Assembly: GCF_000820705.1 (NCBI RefSeq)
Contig: NZ_CCXI01000142.1
Coordinates: 62,001-126,000, forward strand
Direction of reading: 5' to 3'
DNA from: Clostridium polynesiense
GTDB lineage: Bacteria; Bacillota; Clostridia; Clostridiales; Clostridiaceae
DNA: 64,000 nucleotides
The translations under genes and the position numbers were made by a program. Positions 7,066 to 16,645 of the stretch are shown piece after piece. How positions within the stretch are numbered: position 1 is the first letter of the stretch; every line of letters starts with the position of its first letter. The notes under the pieces are model-generated. The model ran no database searches. It was not told where the DNA came from and was given only the letters and a program-made list of their open reading frames with translations.

Positions 7066-9531
7066 ATGTTAAAAAGAAAAAGAACTATTGCATTTTTGAT
7101 GGCTGCCGCTCTGACTCTTAACTGGCATTTGACTTCCCAAGCAGCAGTTTCTCAGCCGGATAACTTAAATAATGGTACAGGAAAGGTGCTTTCTGAAGGT
7201 AATGAAAAGGATATTATGCAGAAAGAGTTTTCTAAAGAAAAGCTTCAGGAACTTGATGACTTTATAAATAAAGAGGTGGAGGAAGGCTTCCCCGGAGCTG
7301 TACTTACAGTTATTAAAGACGGCAAAGTAGTAAAAAATTCCGCTTACGGCTATAAAAAGAAATGGGATAAGAATAACCTTATGTCAAAGCCTGAAAAAAT
7401 GACAGTAGATACTTTATTTGATGTAGCTTCCATAACAAAGATGATGAGTACAAATTTAGCTCTTCAGAGATTGGTGAGCCAGGGCAAACTGGATTTAGAT
7501 GCTCCTGTTTCTAAATATATACCTGAATTTAAGGATTCTGCTGAAGACCCTATTAAAGGAAAAAGCAAAATCACAGTACGAAATGTTTTAAATCATACTG
7601 CAGGCTTTGCTCCTGAAATAAGATTTTTTGATAATAATTCAGCAGGTAAATTCTATTCCCAGGATAGAAATACCACTTTAGAACTGTTACCCAAGGCTCC
7701 CTTAGCCTATGTACCGGGTACGAAGGTGGTTTACAGCGATACTGACTATATGCTTCTTGGCCTAATAATAGAAAAAATCACAGGAATGAGACAGGATGAA
7801 TATGTTGAAAAAGAAATATATAAGCCTTTAGGTTTAAAAAACACTATGTACAATCCTTTGAAAAAGGGTTTTAAACCTGAAGATGCGGCTGCTACTGAAA
7901 GGAACGGAAACACCCGAGACTATTCTATACCTCTATTTAATAATATAAGAGAATATACCCTTCAAGGAGAGGTCCATGATGAAAAAGCCTGGTATTCCAT
8001 GGGAGGAGTATCCGGTCATGCAGGACTGTTTTCTACTACCGGGGATTTGGCGGTATTAAGCCAACTTATCTTAAATGGTGGAACTTACGGCGATGTTAAT
8101 ATATTCAGCAGAGATGTATTATCAGAATTCACCAAGCCTGCAGATAAAAATATAACCTACGGTCTCGGTTGGGATAGACAAGGTGATGGCAAAAAGACTT
8201 GGGAGTTTGGACCTTATGCAAGCTATCTTACAATAGGTCATACAGGCTGGACCGGATGTGTTGTGAATATCGATCCTTTAAATAACATGGCAGTGATACT
8301 TCTAACTAATATGAGACATTCTCCAACGGTTTTAAATAATTTTGAAGGTTCTAAATGGGAGACCGGCAGATACGGAAGTATTATGTCTAAAGTATATGAA
8401 GCTTTTATGGAAAATAGAGACACTGTTAAAAAGGATAGAAGTAAAGCAATTACAAATACTGCAGAAGGAAACGCATCCCAAACCTCTATGAAATTCCCTG
8501 AAGATGATCCTACCAGCAGAGTTTATGCAAGGAGCAGAGGAGTATTTAAGGGTTATAGAGGACGCGGCAGCATCAGAGTAGAAAACCACGGTGCGGAAAC
8601 CGCAGATTTGTATATTAACGGAAAGAAAATCGACATCTCATCAGCACTAAAATCACATCAAGGAGCTGCTTCCTTTGATATAAGCACCTTGGTAGTTACA
8701 GGACAGAATTCCCTTAAAGTCCTTAATGTAAAACCTGAAGGAAGTTTTGTAAACGTTAGCGTTCACTATCCTCAAGTGGTAAAGGGAAATCCTAAAGAAG
8801 CAGGCTTTAAGGAGAACAGTTTTCTTAACAAAGAAAAGATTTTTAATCAGACCTTGAAGGGTGTAAAATCCTCTTCTTTAACTATAGTTAAAAACGGAAA
8901 GTTAATTATGCAGTGGAGCAATGATAAAAATCCTAATAATGAGGCTTCTCTGGATGAGGTTATCCCTAAACTAACGGCAAATATAGCCTTGGAAAAACTC
9001 GTAAGCGAAGGCACCCTTGATTTAGATAAGCCTTTAGGAAATTTAATCCCAGAAGGCACCTCTATAAATAAGAATACCGCTACTTTAAGGCAGCTTTTAT
9101 CCTCTGAAAAACCTGATTATGGTTTATTGATAAGAATTATAGAAAAAGCTGCAGGATTAAGCTTTAAAGAATATGCTCTGCAAAATATATACAATCCTCT
9201 TGGAATAACAGATAAAACTTCTAAAGAAACTGCTTTAGCAGTCATGGGTCAAAGCCTATTAAACCGTGGAGGTTATGGAGGAATACGTCTATTTAACGGA
9301 GAAACTTCGGATCAATTTGTAAAGCCTCTTAATAACAATCCCTCCAGAGGATTAGGATATGAAAGAAAAATCACAAACTATATGTCTTACGGAGTTACCG
9401 AAGCTGATGGAACCAAAATAATAATTGACCCTATACATGATATGGCTGTAATAATAAAAATCCCTCAGATAAACGACTCAAATAATAATCTTTATAAGGA
9501 TATAGTTAAAAAAATATATGAGCTTCTTTAA
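7066..9531 (+). CDS. AmiE/PBP4B-type serine hydrolase with a second, degenerate beta-lactamase-like domain
   Basis: This 821-residue exported protein has a signal peptide (MLKRKRTIAFLMAAALTLNW, cut near SQA). The first domain (about 55-450) is a class C beta-lactamase/PBP fold: Ser122-Ile-Thr-Lys125, Tyr-Ser-Asp at 223-225 and His-Thr-Gly at 392-394. A beta-sandwich linker follows (about 485-570). The last 240 residues repeat the fold (NIALEKLVSEGTLDLD copies NLALQRLVSQGKLDLD of domain one), but the SxxK position reads EVIPK, so the catalytic serine is lost. In Bacillus subtilis the homologue AmiE (YbbE) removes peptides from MurNAc and is encoded beside NamZ and NagZ, as here. The tandem domain makes it nearly twice the usual length. 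GGAGG precedes the ATG. Confidence 0.85.
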   Translation: MLKRKRTIAFLMAAALTLNWHLTSQAAVSQPDNLNNGTGKVLSEGNEKDIMQKEFSKEKLQELDDFINKEVEEGFPGAVLTVIKDGKVVKNSAYGYKKKWDKNNLMSKPEKMTVDTLFDVASITKMMSTNLALQRLVSQGKLDLDAPVSKYIPEFKDSAEDPIKGKSKITVRNVLNHTAGFAPEIRFFDNNSAGKFYSQDRNTTLELLPKAPLAYVPGTKVVYSDTDYMLLGLIIEKITGMRQDEYVEKEIYKPLGLKNTMYNPLKKGFKPEDAAATERNGNTRDYSIPLFNNIREYTLQGEVHDEKAWYSMGGVSGHAGLFSTTGDLAVLSQLILNGGTYGDVNIFSRDVLSEFTKPADKNITYGLGWDRQGDGKKTWEFGPYASYLTIGHTGWTGCVVNIDPLNNMAVILLTNMRHSPTVLNNFEGSKWETGRYGSIMSKVYEAFMENRDTVKKDRSKAITNTAEGNASQTSMKFPEDDPTSRVYARSRGVFKGYRGRGSIRVENHGAETADLYINGKKIDISSALKSHQGAASFDISTLVVTGQNSLKVLNVKPEGSFVNVSVHYPQVVKGNPKEAGFKENSFLNKEKIFNQTLKGVKSSSLTIVKNGKLIMQWSNDKNPNNEASLDEVIPKLTANIALEKLVSEGTLDLDKPLGNLIPEGTSINKNTATLRQLLSSEKPDYGLLIRIIEKAAGLSFKEYALQNIYNPLGITDKTSKETALAVMGQSLLNRGGYGGIRLFNGETSDQFVKPLNNNPSRGLGYERKITNYMSYGVTEADGTKIIIDPIHDMAVIIKIPQINDSNNNLYKDIVKKIYELL

Positions 9532-9662
9532 GATTTTTATAAATATGGACATTTTAAGCTTATGTTTTAGTAAATAAAAATTTTTTAAGTAGTTACAAAG
9601 ATTTATATCAGCTAACTAGAACTACCTTATTTTTAAAAAAATAAATTTTAGGAGGCAAAAAA

Positions 9663-10943
9663 ATGAAAAAATCCGTTAAACTGCTTTCTGCATCTATACT
9701 AGCCCTCACTTTAGTAGGAGTAAGCTATATGGGCTTTAATGCTGAGGCAAAACCAAAACATAAAAAACCTAAGGTAACTTTAGGAATAGACAACCTAGAT
9801 AAGCACATAAATATATTCAAAGGGAAAAAGATAGGTCTTATTACAAACCCTTCTGGAATAAACAACGAATTCAAAAGCTCTATAGACGTACTTTATGAAA
9901 AAACTCAGCTTACTACTCTCTTTGCTGCAGAGCATGGAATAAGAGGAAATGCCCAGGCAGGATCCGATGTAGGAGATACCGTTGATGAAGTTACAGGACT
10001 TCCGGTATACAGCCTTTACGGTTCTACAAAAAAGCCCACAGCAGAAATGCTAAAAAACGTTGATATACTAGCCTATGACATGCAGGACGTAGGCGCCAGG
10101 TTTTATACCTATATAAACACTCTTGCCTATGCCATGCAGGCAGCAGCAGAAAATAATAAAACCTTTGTGGTTTTTGACAGGCCTAATCCGGTGGGAGGAA
10201 ATCAGGTACAGGGAACCGTTCTGGATCCAGCCTATAGTTCCTTCGTGGGAATGTATCCTATAGTACAGAGGTATGGGCTTACAATTGGTGAATATGCAAA
10301 GTATATCAATGAAACTCAAAATATAAACTGCAAACTTGAGGTTATCCCTATGGAGGGCTGGACCAGAGGCATGTACTACGACGATACAGAGCTTCAGACT
10401 TGGGTAATGCCTTCTCCTAATATGCCTACTTTAGATACTGCAATAGTTTATACAGGAACCTGTGTATTTGAAGGTACAAACCTTTCCGAAGGAAGAGGAA
10501 CTACCCGTCCCTTTGAGCTCATAGGAGCCCCATGGATAAATCCCCTGCAGCTTGCAGATAAACTTAATGCTTTAAATCTTCCTGGTGTTAAATTCAGAGC
10601 AGCCTCCTTTACCCCTACTTTCTCAAAATACGGTCCTGTATTTGATAAAGCAGGAAACAAGATAAAAAATGCAGACGCCTGCGGAGGAGTTCAAGTATAC
10701 GTTACTGACAGAGAGGAATTTAACTCTGTAAAAACAGGTCTTGCTATGCTCTATACAGTAAGGGATATGTATCCTGATAAATTCCAGTACCTGTCTACTA
10801 ACTTTATAGATAAATTGGTAGGAAACAGCTATGTAAGAGAAGGCAAACACACTTTGGAAGAATTATTTGAAAAGATTGATGAAGAATCTGAAAGCTTTAA
10901 AAAGTCCACTGAAAAGTATTATATCTATAAGAAAACCAAATAA
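9663..10943 (+). CDS. namZ: Exo-beta-N-acetylmuramidase NamZ (DUF1343)
   Basis: The 426-residue protein has a signal peptide (MKKSVKLLSASILALTLVGV) and the DUF1343 fold. The segment AAEHGIRG (88-95) holds the glutamate expected to be catalytic in NamZ, followed by GLPVYSLYG and VFDRPNPVGG, all family hallmarks. NamZ removes terminal MurNAc residues from peptidoglycan chains. It stands between the AmiE-like hydrolase (131 bases upstream) and NagZ (58 bases downstream), the same trio as B. subtilis ybbE-ybbD-ybbC in a different order. The start ATG follows AGGAGG. The protein probably acts at or outside the cell surface. Confidence 0.9.
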   Translation: MKKSVKLLSASILALTLVGVSYMGFNAEAKPKHKKPKVTLGIDNLDKHINIFKGKKIGLITNPSGINNEFKSSIDVLYEKTQLTTLFAAEHGIRGNAQAGSDVGDTVDEVTGLPVYSLYGSTKKPTAEMLKNVDILAYDMQDVGARFYTYINTLAYAMQAAAENNKTFVVFDRPNPVGGNQVQGTVLDPAYSSFVGMYPIVQRYGLTIGEYAKYINETQNINCKLEVIPMEGWTRGMYYDDTELQTWVMPSPNMPTLDTAIVYTGTCVFEGTNLSEGRGTTRPFELIGAPWINPLQLADKLNALNLPGVKFRAASFTPTFSKYGPVFDKAGNKIKNADACGGVQVYVTDREEFNSVKTGLAMLYTVRDMYPDKFQYLSTNFIDKLVGNSYVREGKHTLEELFEKIDEESESFKKSTEKYYIYKKTK

Positions 10944-11001
10944 TATTTTAATAGCTTTTAAGCTGTGAGGTTTAGGAGATTTATTAAAAGGAGGAATTAA
11001 T

Positions 11002-12873
11002 TTGAAAATTAATAAACTTCGTTATGTTATCTTCGCTTCATTGTTTACGCTCACCGCATCCTTTGGCAGTTCTCCCTTAACTATGTATAAAGCTCACGCT
11101 GCAGATTCTTCTGCTGAAGCACAGGCTGAAAGCATAGTGAACTCTATGACTTTGGAAGAAAAATTAGGGCAGATGATAATGCCTGACTTTAGGTATTGGG
11201 GAAAGGATTCTCAGGGAAAAAACATTCCCTTTACCTCTATGAATGAACAGGTTGCAGGCATTATTAAAAAATATCATTTAGGAGGCATAATTCTTTTTAA
11301 AGAAAATGTCCCAGGTACAGCACAAACCACCCGCTTAGTCTATGATCTTCAAAAGGCTGCAAAGACGCCTCTTATGATTACAATAGATCAAGAGGGAGGT
11401 CTTGTAACAAGGCTTCAGACCGGTACCAATATGCCGGGAAATATGGCTTTGGGAGCTGCAGATAACGTAAAAATAACCGAAAAGGTTGGAAAAGCTATAG
11501 GTGAAGAGCTTAAAGCTTTAGGGATAAACGTGAACTTTGCCCCTGTTCTGGATGTTAATGTTAATCCGGATAACCCTGTAATAGGGATACGTTCCTTTGG
11601 AGGATTTCCTGACCTTGTAGCAAAACAAGGGTCTGCTTTTATAAAGGGCCTTCAGTCTACAGGAGTTGCTGCAACAGCAAAGCATTTTCCAGGACATGGA
11701 GATACCGCCAATGATACTCACTTAGGAGTTTCCGTTGTAGATCACAGCCTGGAAGAGCTTCATTCAATAGATCTCGTACCTTTTAAAAAAGCTATAGTGG
11801 ACGGTATTGATATGATTATGACCGCTCATGTAACGGTACCTGCCATAGACAATGATAAAGCTATTTCCAAAAAAGATGGAAAAGAGGTAGGTATACCTGC
11901 TACCCTTTCCAAAAAAATACTCACAGAACTTCTTAGAGAAGAGCTTAGCTTTAAAGGAGTAATAGTAACGGATGCTATGAACATGAAAGCTATCTCTGAC
12001 CACTTTGGCAAAACAGAGGCAGTTATAAAAACCATAAATTCTGGAACGGATATCGTGCTTATGCCTGTATCTGTATGGAATTCTTCAGCAGAGGCTGAAC
12101 TTGAAATCATGTTCAACACCCTTATAAATTCTGTAAAGGATGGAACTATACCTGAAAGCAGAATAACTGAATCAGCTAAAAGGATAATAACAATAAAGAT
12201 TAAAAGAGGCATAATAGGTTCTCAAGATGCAAGAACCATAGAAGAAATAATATCTGAAGCAGAAAAAACCCTTGGAAGCAAAGATCATAAGCGCATTGAA
12301 AGAATCGCCGCAGAAAAAGCTATGACCCTTATTAGAAATGAAAACAAAACTTTACCCTTCAAGCTAAAAAAGAATAACAAATTATTAATAATAGGTTATG
12401 GCAAAAGCAGAGTAGACCTAATGACTTTAGCTCTTAAAGATATTATGAAGGAGACCGGGAAGAAAATAGAGTATTCAACTCTGGACTATTCCTCCTTTGG
12501 TCCTGATATTCCCGAGAATTTTAAAAAAGCTATAGATGAATCAGACAATATAATATTAGGTACCTTAAACCTTAAGGTAATTCCCGGCAAGGAAAGTTTA
12601 GCTTCAAAGCCTGACAGATTGGCTAAAGCTATAACAGAATATGCTGCAGAAAAAAATAAACCTTTAGTGGTTATGGCATATAGGAACCCTTATGACGGGG
12701 TATATCTTCCTGATGCTAAAGCAGTGCTTGCAGTATATGGACCTACAGGTTATGACATAACCTCCGGAAGCAATGCTTCTCTGCCTATAAACATCCCCGT
12801 AGGTATGAGAACCATCTTTGGACTCGTTAAACCTAAAGGTAAATTGCCCGTAGCTATGCCTACAATAAATTAA
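11002..12873 (+). CDS. nagZ: Beta-N-acetylglucosaminidase NagZ (GH3)
   Basis: The 623-residue protein starts at TTG, eight bases after AAGGAGG. It has a signal peptide (cut near AHA-A) and a GH3 TIM-barrel domain with KHFPGHGDT (227-235), Asp-Thr-His at 238-240 (the His/Asp general acid pair of NagZ) and the nucleophile Asp324 in VTDAMNM. About 220 further residues form the C-terminal GH3 domain also found in B. subtilis NagZ (YbbD). It cleaves GlcNAc-MurNAc units of cell-wall fragments, so that NamZ and the AmiE-like enzyme can complete muropeptide breakdown. The REP copy B hairpin starts at its stop codon and likely terminates it. Confidence 0.93.
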   Translation: MKINKLRYVIFASLFTLTASFGSSPLTMYKAHAADSSAEAQAESIVNSMTLEEKLGQMIMPDFRYWGKDSQGKNIPFTSMNEQVAGIIKKYHLGGIILFKENVPGTAQTTRLVYDLQKAAKTPLMITIDQEGGLVTRLQTGTNMPGNMALGAADNVKITEKVGKAIGEELKALGINVNFAPVLDVNVNPDNPVIGIRSFGGFPDLVAKQGSAFIKGLQSTGVAATAKHFPGHGDTANDTHLGVSVVDHSLEELHSIDLVPFKKAIVDGIDMIMTAHVTVPAIDNDKAISKKDGKEVGIPATLSKKILTELLREELSFKGVIVTDAMNMKAISDHFGKTEAVIKTINSGTDIVLMPVSVWNSSAEAELEIMFNTLINSVKDGTIPESRITESAKRIITIKIKRGIIGSQDARTIEEIISEAEKTLGSKDHKRIERIAAEKAMTLIRNENKTLPFKLKKNNKLLIIGYGKSRVDLMTLALKDIMKETGKKIEYSTLDYSSFGPDIPENFKKAIDESDNIILGTLNLKVIPGKESLASKPDRLAKAITEYAAEKNKPLVVMAYRNPYDGVYLPDAKAVLAVYGPTGYDITSGSNASLPINIPVGMRTIFGLVKPKGKLPVAMPTIN

Positions 12874-12943
12874 AGGTGCCGTTCAGGTGATAGTGACAAT
12901 CAGCTTTTTGCTGATTGTCACTTGTCACGTGCCTGGCACCTTT
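12872..12943. repeat. REP palindrome copy B, acting as convergent terminator
   Basis: Left arm 12872-12904 and right arm 12910-12943 pair over about 33 bases with a few mismatches; the right arm keeps the intact CACGTGCCTGGCACC core while the left arm has drifted. The loop is TTTTT. T7 follows on the plus strand. It lies exactly between the convergent nagZ and dbpA genes and overlaps the nagZ stop. Confidence 0.85.
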
Positions 12944-12945
12944 TT

Positions 12946-14391
12946 TTAATCTCTGGCTTTCTGAACCTTGAGCAGCTTGCCTTTTACTTTAGTAGTTTTC
13001 ATAGCTTCCAAAACTCTAGGACCTTTGCCATTTAATATTTCCACATAAGATATGTTATCCTGAATATCTATTATCCCTATATCTTCAGCTGAAACTCCTG
13101 AAAGGTTGGATATAGTTCCTACAAAATCCAGAGCTCTTATCTTTTTCTTTTTCCCGCCGTTAAAATAAAGCTTCATAATCTCTTTATTAAGTTCAGAGCT
13201 TTTATCTTTTTTAATTTTAGGCTTTCTGGTTATCTTGTTTCTAAATTCCTCCTGGCCTTTATTTACCTCTTCCTTAGCTGGAGGACTAGCCTTCGTTATC
13301 TCAAATCCTATATATTCTTCAATCTGCTTTAAGAACCTATTTTCATAAGGAGCGGCAAAGGTCAGAGCTTTACCGGCTTTCCCTGCCCTTCCGGTCCTTC
13401 CTGCCCTATGAACATAACTTTCCTTTTCCAGAGGGATATCGTAATTAATAACCAGGCTTACACTATCTATATCTATTCCTCTGGCAGCTACATCCGTGGT
13501 CACAAGATACATGAACCTACCCCGCTTAAAATCCTGCATAACCTCAAGCCTATCCTCCTGTAAAAGTCCTCCATGAAGCTTTTCACAGGGATAATCCTTT
13601 GCCTTTAATTTATTATAAAGATTATCCACCTGCTCTTTTGTTCTGCAGAAAATTATACAGCTATCGGGATTTTCTGTAACAGCTATGTCATCAAGCAGCT
13701 TAAATTTATCCTCTTCCCTCACCTCATAAATATAATGCTCGATACTTTCTGTGGCTATAGACTGTGATTCGATCTCAATGGTTTCCGGCCTCTTCATGTA
13801 GCTTGAACAAAGTCTTTTGATTTCCTCAGGAATAGTAGCTGAAAAAAGCATGGTTACCCTGTTTTCAGGAAGAGCTTTTATTATTCCCTCCACCTGATCT
13901 ATAAACCCCATATTAAGCATTTCATCACCTTCATCAATGATGAGATACTTTATTTCTTCAAGACTTAGGGTTTCTCTGCTTATGTGATCCATAACCCTTC
14001 CCGGAGTCCCCACCACTATATGGGTTTTCTGCTTCAGCTCCCTCTGCTGAATAGAAAAAGGCTGCTTTCCGAATACTGCTGCCGCCTTTATGCGTTTAAA
14101 ACGTCCAATGTTAGTTATATCCTCTTTAATCTGTACCGCCAGCTCCCTTGTAGGAGTGAGCACTAATGCCTGAGGCTTATTCTCCTCCCATATAACCTTT
14201 TCGCATAAAGGTATTGCAAAAGCTGCAGTTTTTCCACTGCCTGTATGTGATTGAACAATTAAATCCCTGTTTTCTAAAGCAGCAGGTATTACCTTCTGCT
14301 GCACCTCTGTAGGAACCTTGTATCCCAAGGCTGTAATTGCTCTAGTAATTTCTTCACTTAAATTAAAATGGTGAAAAGCTGTATTTTTCAT
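12946..14391 (-). CDS. dbpA: DEAD-box RNA helicase, DbpA/YxiN type
   Basis: The 481 residues carry the helicase motifs Q (YKVPTEVQ), I (SHTGSGKT), Ia (PTRELAVQ), II (DEGD), III (SAT) and VI ([10 protein letters not shown]), then a basic linker and a C-terminal DbpA RNA-binding domain ([19 protein letters not shown]...). That domain binds hairpin 92 of 23S rRNA in DbpA/YxiN, so a role in 50S subunit assembly is likely. Motif II reads DEGD rather than DEAD. The start follows a GAGG-containing site. A REP copy and degV lie upstream; the gene ends against REP copy B. Confidence 0.88.
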   Translation of the reverse strand: MKNTAFHHFNLSEEITRAITALGYKVPTEVQQKVIPAALENRDLIVQSHTGSGKTAAFAIPLCEKVIWEENKPQALVLTPTRELAVQIKEDITNIGRFKRIKAAAVFGKQPFSIQQRELKQKTHIVVGTPGRVMDHISRETLSLEEIKYLIIDEGDEMLNMGFIDQVEGIIKALPENRVTMLFSATIPEEIKRLCSSYMKRPETIEIESQSIATESIEHYIYEVREEDKFKLLDDIAVTENPDSCIIFCRTKEQVDNLYNKLKAKDYPCEKLHGGLLQEDRLEVMQDFKRGRFMYLVTTDVAARGIDIDSVSLVINYDIPLEKESYVHRAGRTGRAGKAGKALTFAAPYENRFLKQIEEYIGFEITKASPPAKEEVNKGQEEFRNKITRKPKIKKDKSSELNKEIMKLYFNGGKKKKIRALDFVGTISNLSGVSAEDIGIIDIQDNISYVEILNGKGPRVLEAMKTTKVKGKLLKVQKARD

Positions 14392-14457
14392 ATGTTAACC
14401 TCTTTTTATGCTGTTTTATCTATAACTATAACCATAATATGCTTTAAATGCAATAAA

Positions 14458-14504
14458 GCTTGTCAACTTTGTCAGGTGCCAGGCACCTGACAAAGCTGAC
14501 AAGC
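14458..14504. repeat. REP palindrome copy C
   Basis: Arms of 23 bases (14458-14480 and 14482-14504) are reverse complements with one mismatch, centred on A14481; the core is GGTGCC-A-GGCACC with TGTCA/TGACA extensions and an extra TGTCA/TGACA layer outside. It lies between the degV stop and the dbpA start. Confidence 0.9.
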
Positions 14505-14522
14505 ATTTGTATTTTTCAGCTT

Positions 14523-15422
14523 TTAGTTCCTTTGAACATCTATTATATGGTTTTGTCTGTGTTTTCCTATAAAGAATACTGCAAGAGCTCCCGGGCCTCC
14601 ATAGGTTCCAACCACAGGTCCTATAAAGTTAATGCTTATGCCTTTTGGAGTAACCTCTTTCAATATCGCTTCTTTTAATCTTTCAGCATCAGCTTCAGAA
14701 TCGCCATGACAGATAGTTATATAATTTTCTTCAGGGTTTTCAACCTTTTCTATAACATATTTAGCAAGCTCATTTATTCCAGACTTTCTTCCCTTTGCCT
14801 TTCTTATAACCAGAACCTTTCCTTCATCATTTAAAGTAAGTACCGGTTTAAGGCTTAACATGGACCCTACGATGGCTGCTGCTGTAGATATTCTTCCGCC
14901 TCTTTTTAAATGATTTAAATCGTCAACAATTATATATGTATTTAGCTTTAATTTAGTATTTTCTAAATAGCCTAAAACCTCATCAAGGGATGCGCCTTGT
15001 TCCTTCATTTCCAGAGCTTTCATAACCATAAGCCCCTGTCCTAGGGAAGCAGTTAATATATCTACAATTTCCAACCTTGCTTCCGGATACTCATCCTTTA
15101 TCATGTTTTTTGCTATGTTAGCACTGTTATAAGTACCGCTTAATCCGGAGGATACGCATATATATAAAATATCATTGTGCTTGTCTATTATTTCCTTAAG
15201 GACTTTATAAAAAGCCTCTGCATTAGGCTGTGATGTTTTAGGAACTTCCCCTTCTCTCATACCTTCGTAAAAGGTTTTATAATCTAGGCTTGTACCAAAA
15301 TCATCTTTATATTCCTCATTTTTAAACCTGCAGGTAAGGCTTACAAATGGAATATTATTTTTTTCTATATATTCCCTAGGCAGATCACAGCAGGAATCCG
15401 TCATAATAATATAATCTTTCAT
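14523..15422 (-). CDS. DegV family fatty-acid-binding protein
   Basis: The frame is open from 15473, but the ATG at 15422 is chosen because GGGGGAG lies eight bases before it; this gives 299 residues starting MKDYIIMTDSCCDLP, the typical DegV N-terminus. Family hallmarks are TSQPNAEAFYKVL, SSGLSGTYNSA, and the C-terminal GPVVGTYGGPGALAVFF. DegV/FakB proteins bind fatty acids and present them to the kinase FakA; no fakA is in this window. The gene stands alone on its transcript, with REP copy C after the stop. Confidence 0.88.
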   Translation of the reverse strand: MKDYIIMTDSCCDLPREYIEKNNIPFVSLTCRFKNEEYKDDFGTSLDYKTFYEGMREGEVPKTSQPNAEAFYKVLKEIIDKHNDILYICVSSGLSGTYNSANIAKNMIKDEYPEARLEIVDILTASLGQGLMVMKALEMKEQGASLDEVLGYLENTKLKLNTYIIVDDLNHLKRGGRISTAAAIVGSMLSLKPVLTLNDEGKVLVIRKAKGRKSGINELAKYVIEKVENPEENYITICHGDSEADAERLKEAILKEVTPKGISINFIGPVVGTYGGPGALAVFFIGKHRQNHIIDVQRN

Positions 15423-15740
15423 ATTTCTACTCCCCCAATAATTTTCTAAGGCTACTATTTTACAAAAATTCACTCATATTACGCTTTTATATAAAAAACA
15501 AGTGATTGCATTAAAATTCCTTATAATTCACCATAAAGAATTATACCAAATTTTAAAGGTGACAAGCAATGGAGAATTATGTTTAAATTGTGTAAAGCTT
15601 CTCACCTTTCTTTAATTTATTCCTTTAATCATTAAAATCAAGAATTTTTCTACAGCAAAAAAGCCCTTAAAATCAAAGCTTTTTGCCAAAAGTATCATTC
15701 TTTTACCTATAGTCTCATCTTATATTCTTGTAACAAAATT
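15423..15740. other. Intergenic region, no gene seen
   Basis: AT-rich sequence. AAAGGTGACAAGC (about 15556) and GCTTCTCACCTTT (about 15597) form a 13-base inverted repeat with one mismatch and a long loop. The words GTGACAAG resemble the REP arm, but the GGCACC core is missing. Confidence 0.4.
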
Positions 15741-16466
15741 TTAAATAAATTCAGTTATAGGGCTTACAGGGGTAATAAGATTACTTATTTTGTTATAGGG
15801 TATTTCAATTTTGAATAACCCATAATAATAGGGAGTGTATTTATAAACGGGATAATAAACTATTAAACTGTCAGAAGTTAAATAAAACTGCTGATTAGGC
15901 TCAATTCCTTTAAAATCATTTAAAAGTGCTATATTGTTCTTCTTAATATATTCTCTTGCTATTTCATCAATGGCGGCAGCGTAAGAAAACTTTGGATTAA
16001 ATAAGTCTTCAAAACTGTATATTTCCCCGGTATCAGCGTTAGCGGTAATGGAAGAATAAGCGGTGAAGCCGTGGGCAGCCATATTAACATAGGTATATAG
16101 GCTTAATAATACACTTATTATATTATTTTTATTTAATGTGATCTCATAGGTACCCAAAACTTCCAGGAAATCAACTTTCTCAGGAAGAAGCACCTGATTT
16201 TTAAAAAGTTCGGAGCATTCATTTATAATGCCTTCATTTATCTTATCCTTCCCTTTATATAATTCTCCTTCAGGAATAAAAGGATAGGAAATACTGAAAC
16301 TTTTAGGACTTAGCTTTTGTTCCTCTAATTTTATATCAGCAGAGTGTTCAGCTTTAACACTCTCCATTCTCCTTAAGTGAATTCTTTCCCTGGTAAAATA
16401 GTAACAGCTTTGATTTCTTTCACTTCCTGTCCATCCTTTTCTAGGGTTATTCATAAAGTAATTCAT
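15741..16466 (-). CDS. DUF4163/DUF3298 domain protein
   Basis: The 241-residue protein has the layout of DUF4163-DUF3298 proteins: an N-terminal strand segment (SISYPFIPEG), a central AHGFTAYSSITANADTGEIYSFEDLFNPKF motif and a C-terminal PVYKYTPYYYGLFKIEIPY. Related domains form the extracytoplasmic part of anti-sigma factor RsiV and of the deacetylase PdaC. No signal peptide or transmembrane helix can be seen, so the protein appears cytoplasmic or is exported another way. AAGGTG precedes the ATG. It is a single gene between degV and the rbs cluster. Confidence 0.75.
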   Translation of the reverse strand: MNYFMNNPRKGWTGSERNQSCYYFTRERIHLRRMESVKAEHSADIKLEEQKLSPKSFSISYPFIPEGELYKGKDKINEGIINECSELFKNQVLLPEKVDFLEVLGTYEITLNKNNIISVLLSLYTYVNMAAHGFTAYSSITANADTGEIYSFEDLFNPKFSYAAAIDEIAREYIKKNNIALLNDFKGIEPNQQFYLTSDSLIVYYPVYKYTPYYYGLFKIEIPYNKISNLITPVSPITEFI

Positions 16467-16560
16467 TTACACACCTTTTTTCAATATTACTAGTACATTG
16501 TTATGAGGAATTATATAGTTTTGTTCCCCTTCTTAATGTTTAAGCTTAACTTTTACAAAT

Positions 16561-16591
16561 AAAAAACTGAGATATAATTCAAATATCTCAG
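16561..16591 (-). terminator. Terminator after rbsR
   Basis: CTGAGATAT (16567-16575) pairs with ATATCTCAG (16583-16591) around seven bases; on the minus strand it is followed by TTTTTTATTTG. Confidence 0.75.
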
Positions 16592-16645
16592 TCTTAACAT
16601 ATTTATCTATTTAAATCTATGTATAATAAATTAACCTTAATGCTA

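Noticed and set aside
14460-14678. 72-codon plus-strand frame starting in REP copy C
   Set aside because: It begins MSTLSGARHLT from the palindrome itself and runs antisense through degV without a ribosome binding site.
15556-15609. Further REP copy in the degV-DUF3298 gap
   Set aside because: The 13-base inverted repeat has GTGACAAG-like words but lacks the GGTGCC/GGCACC core and has a long loop.
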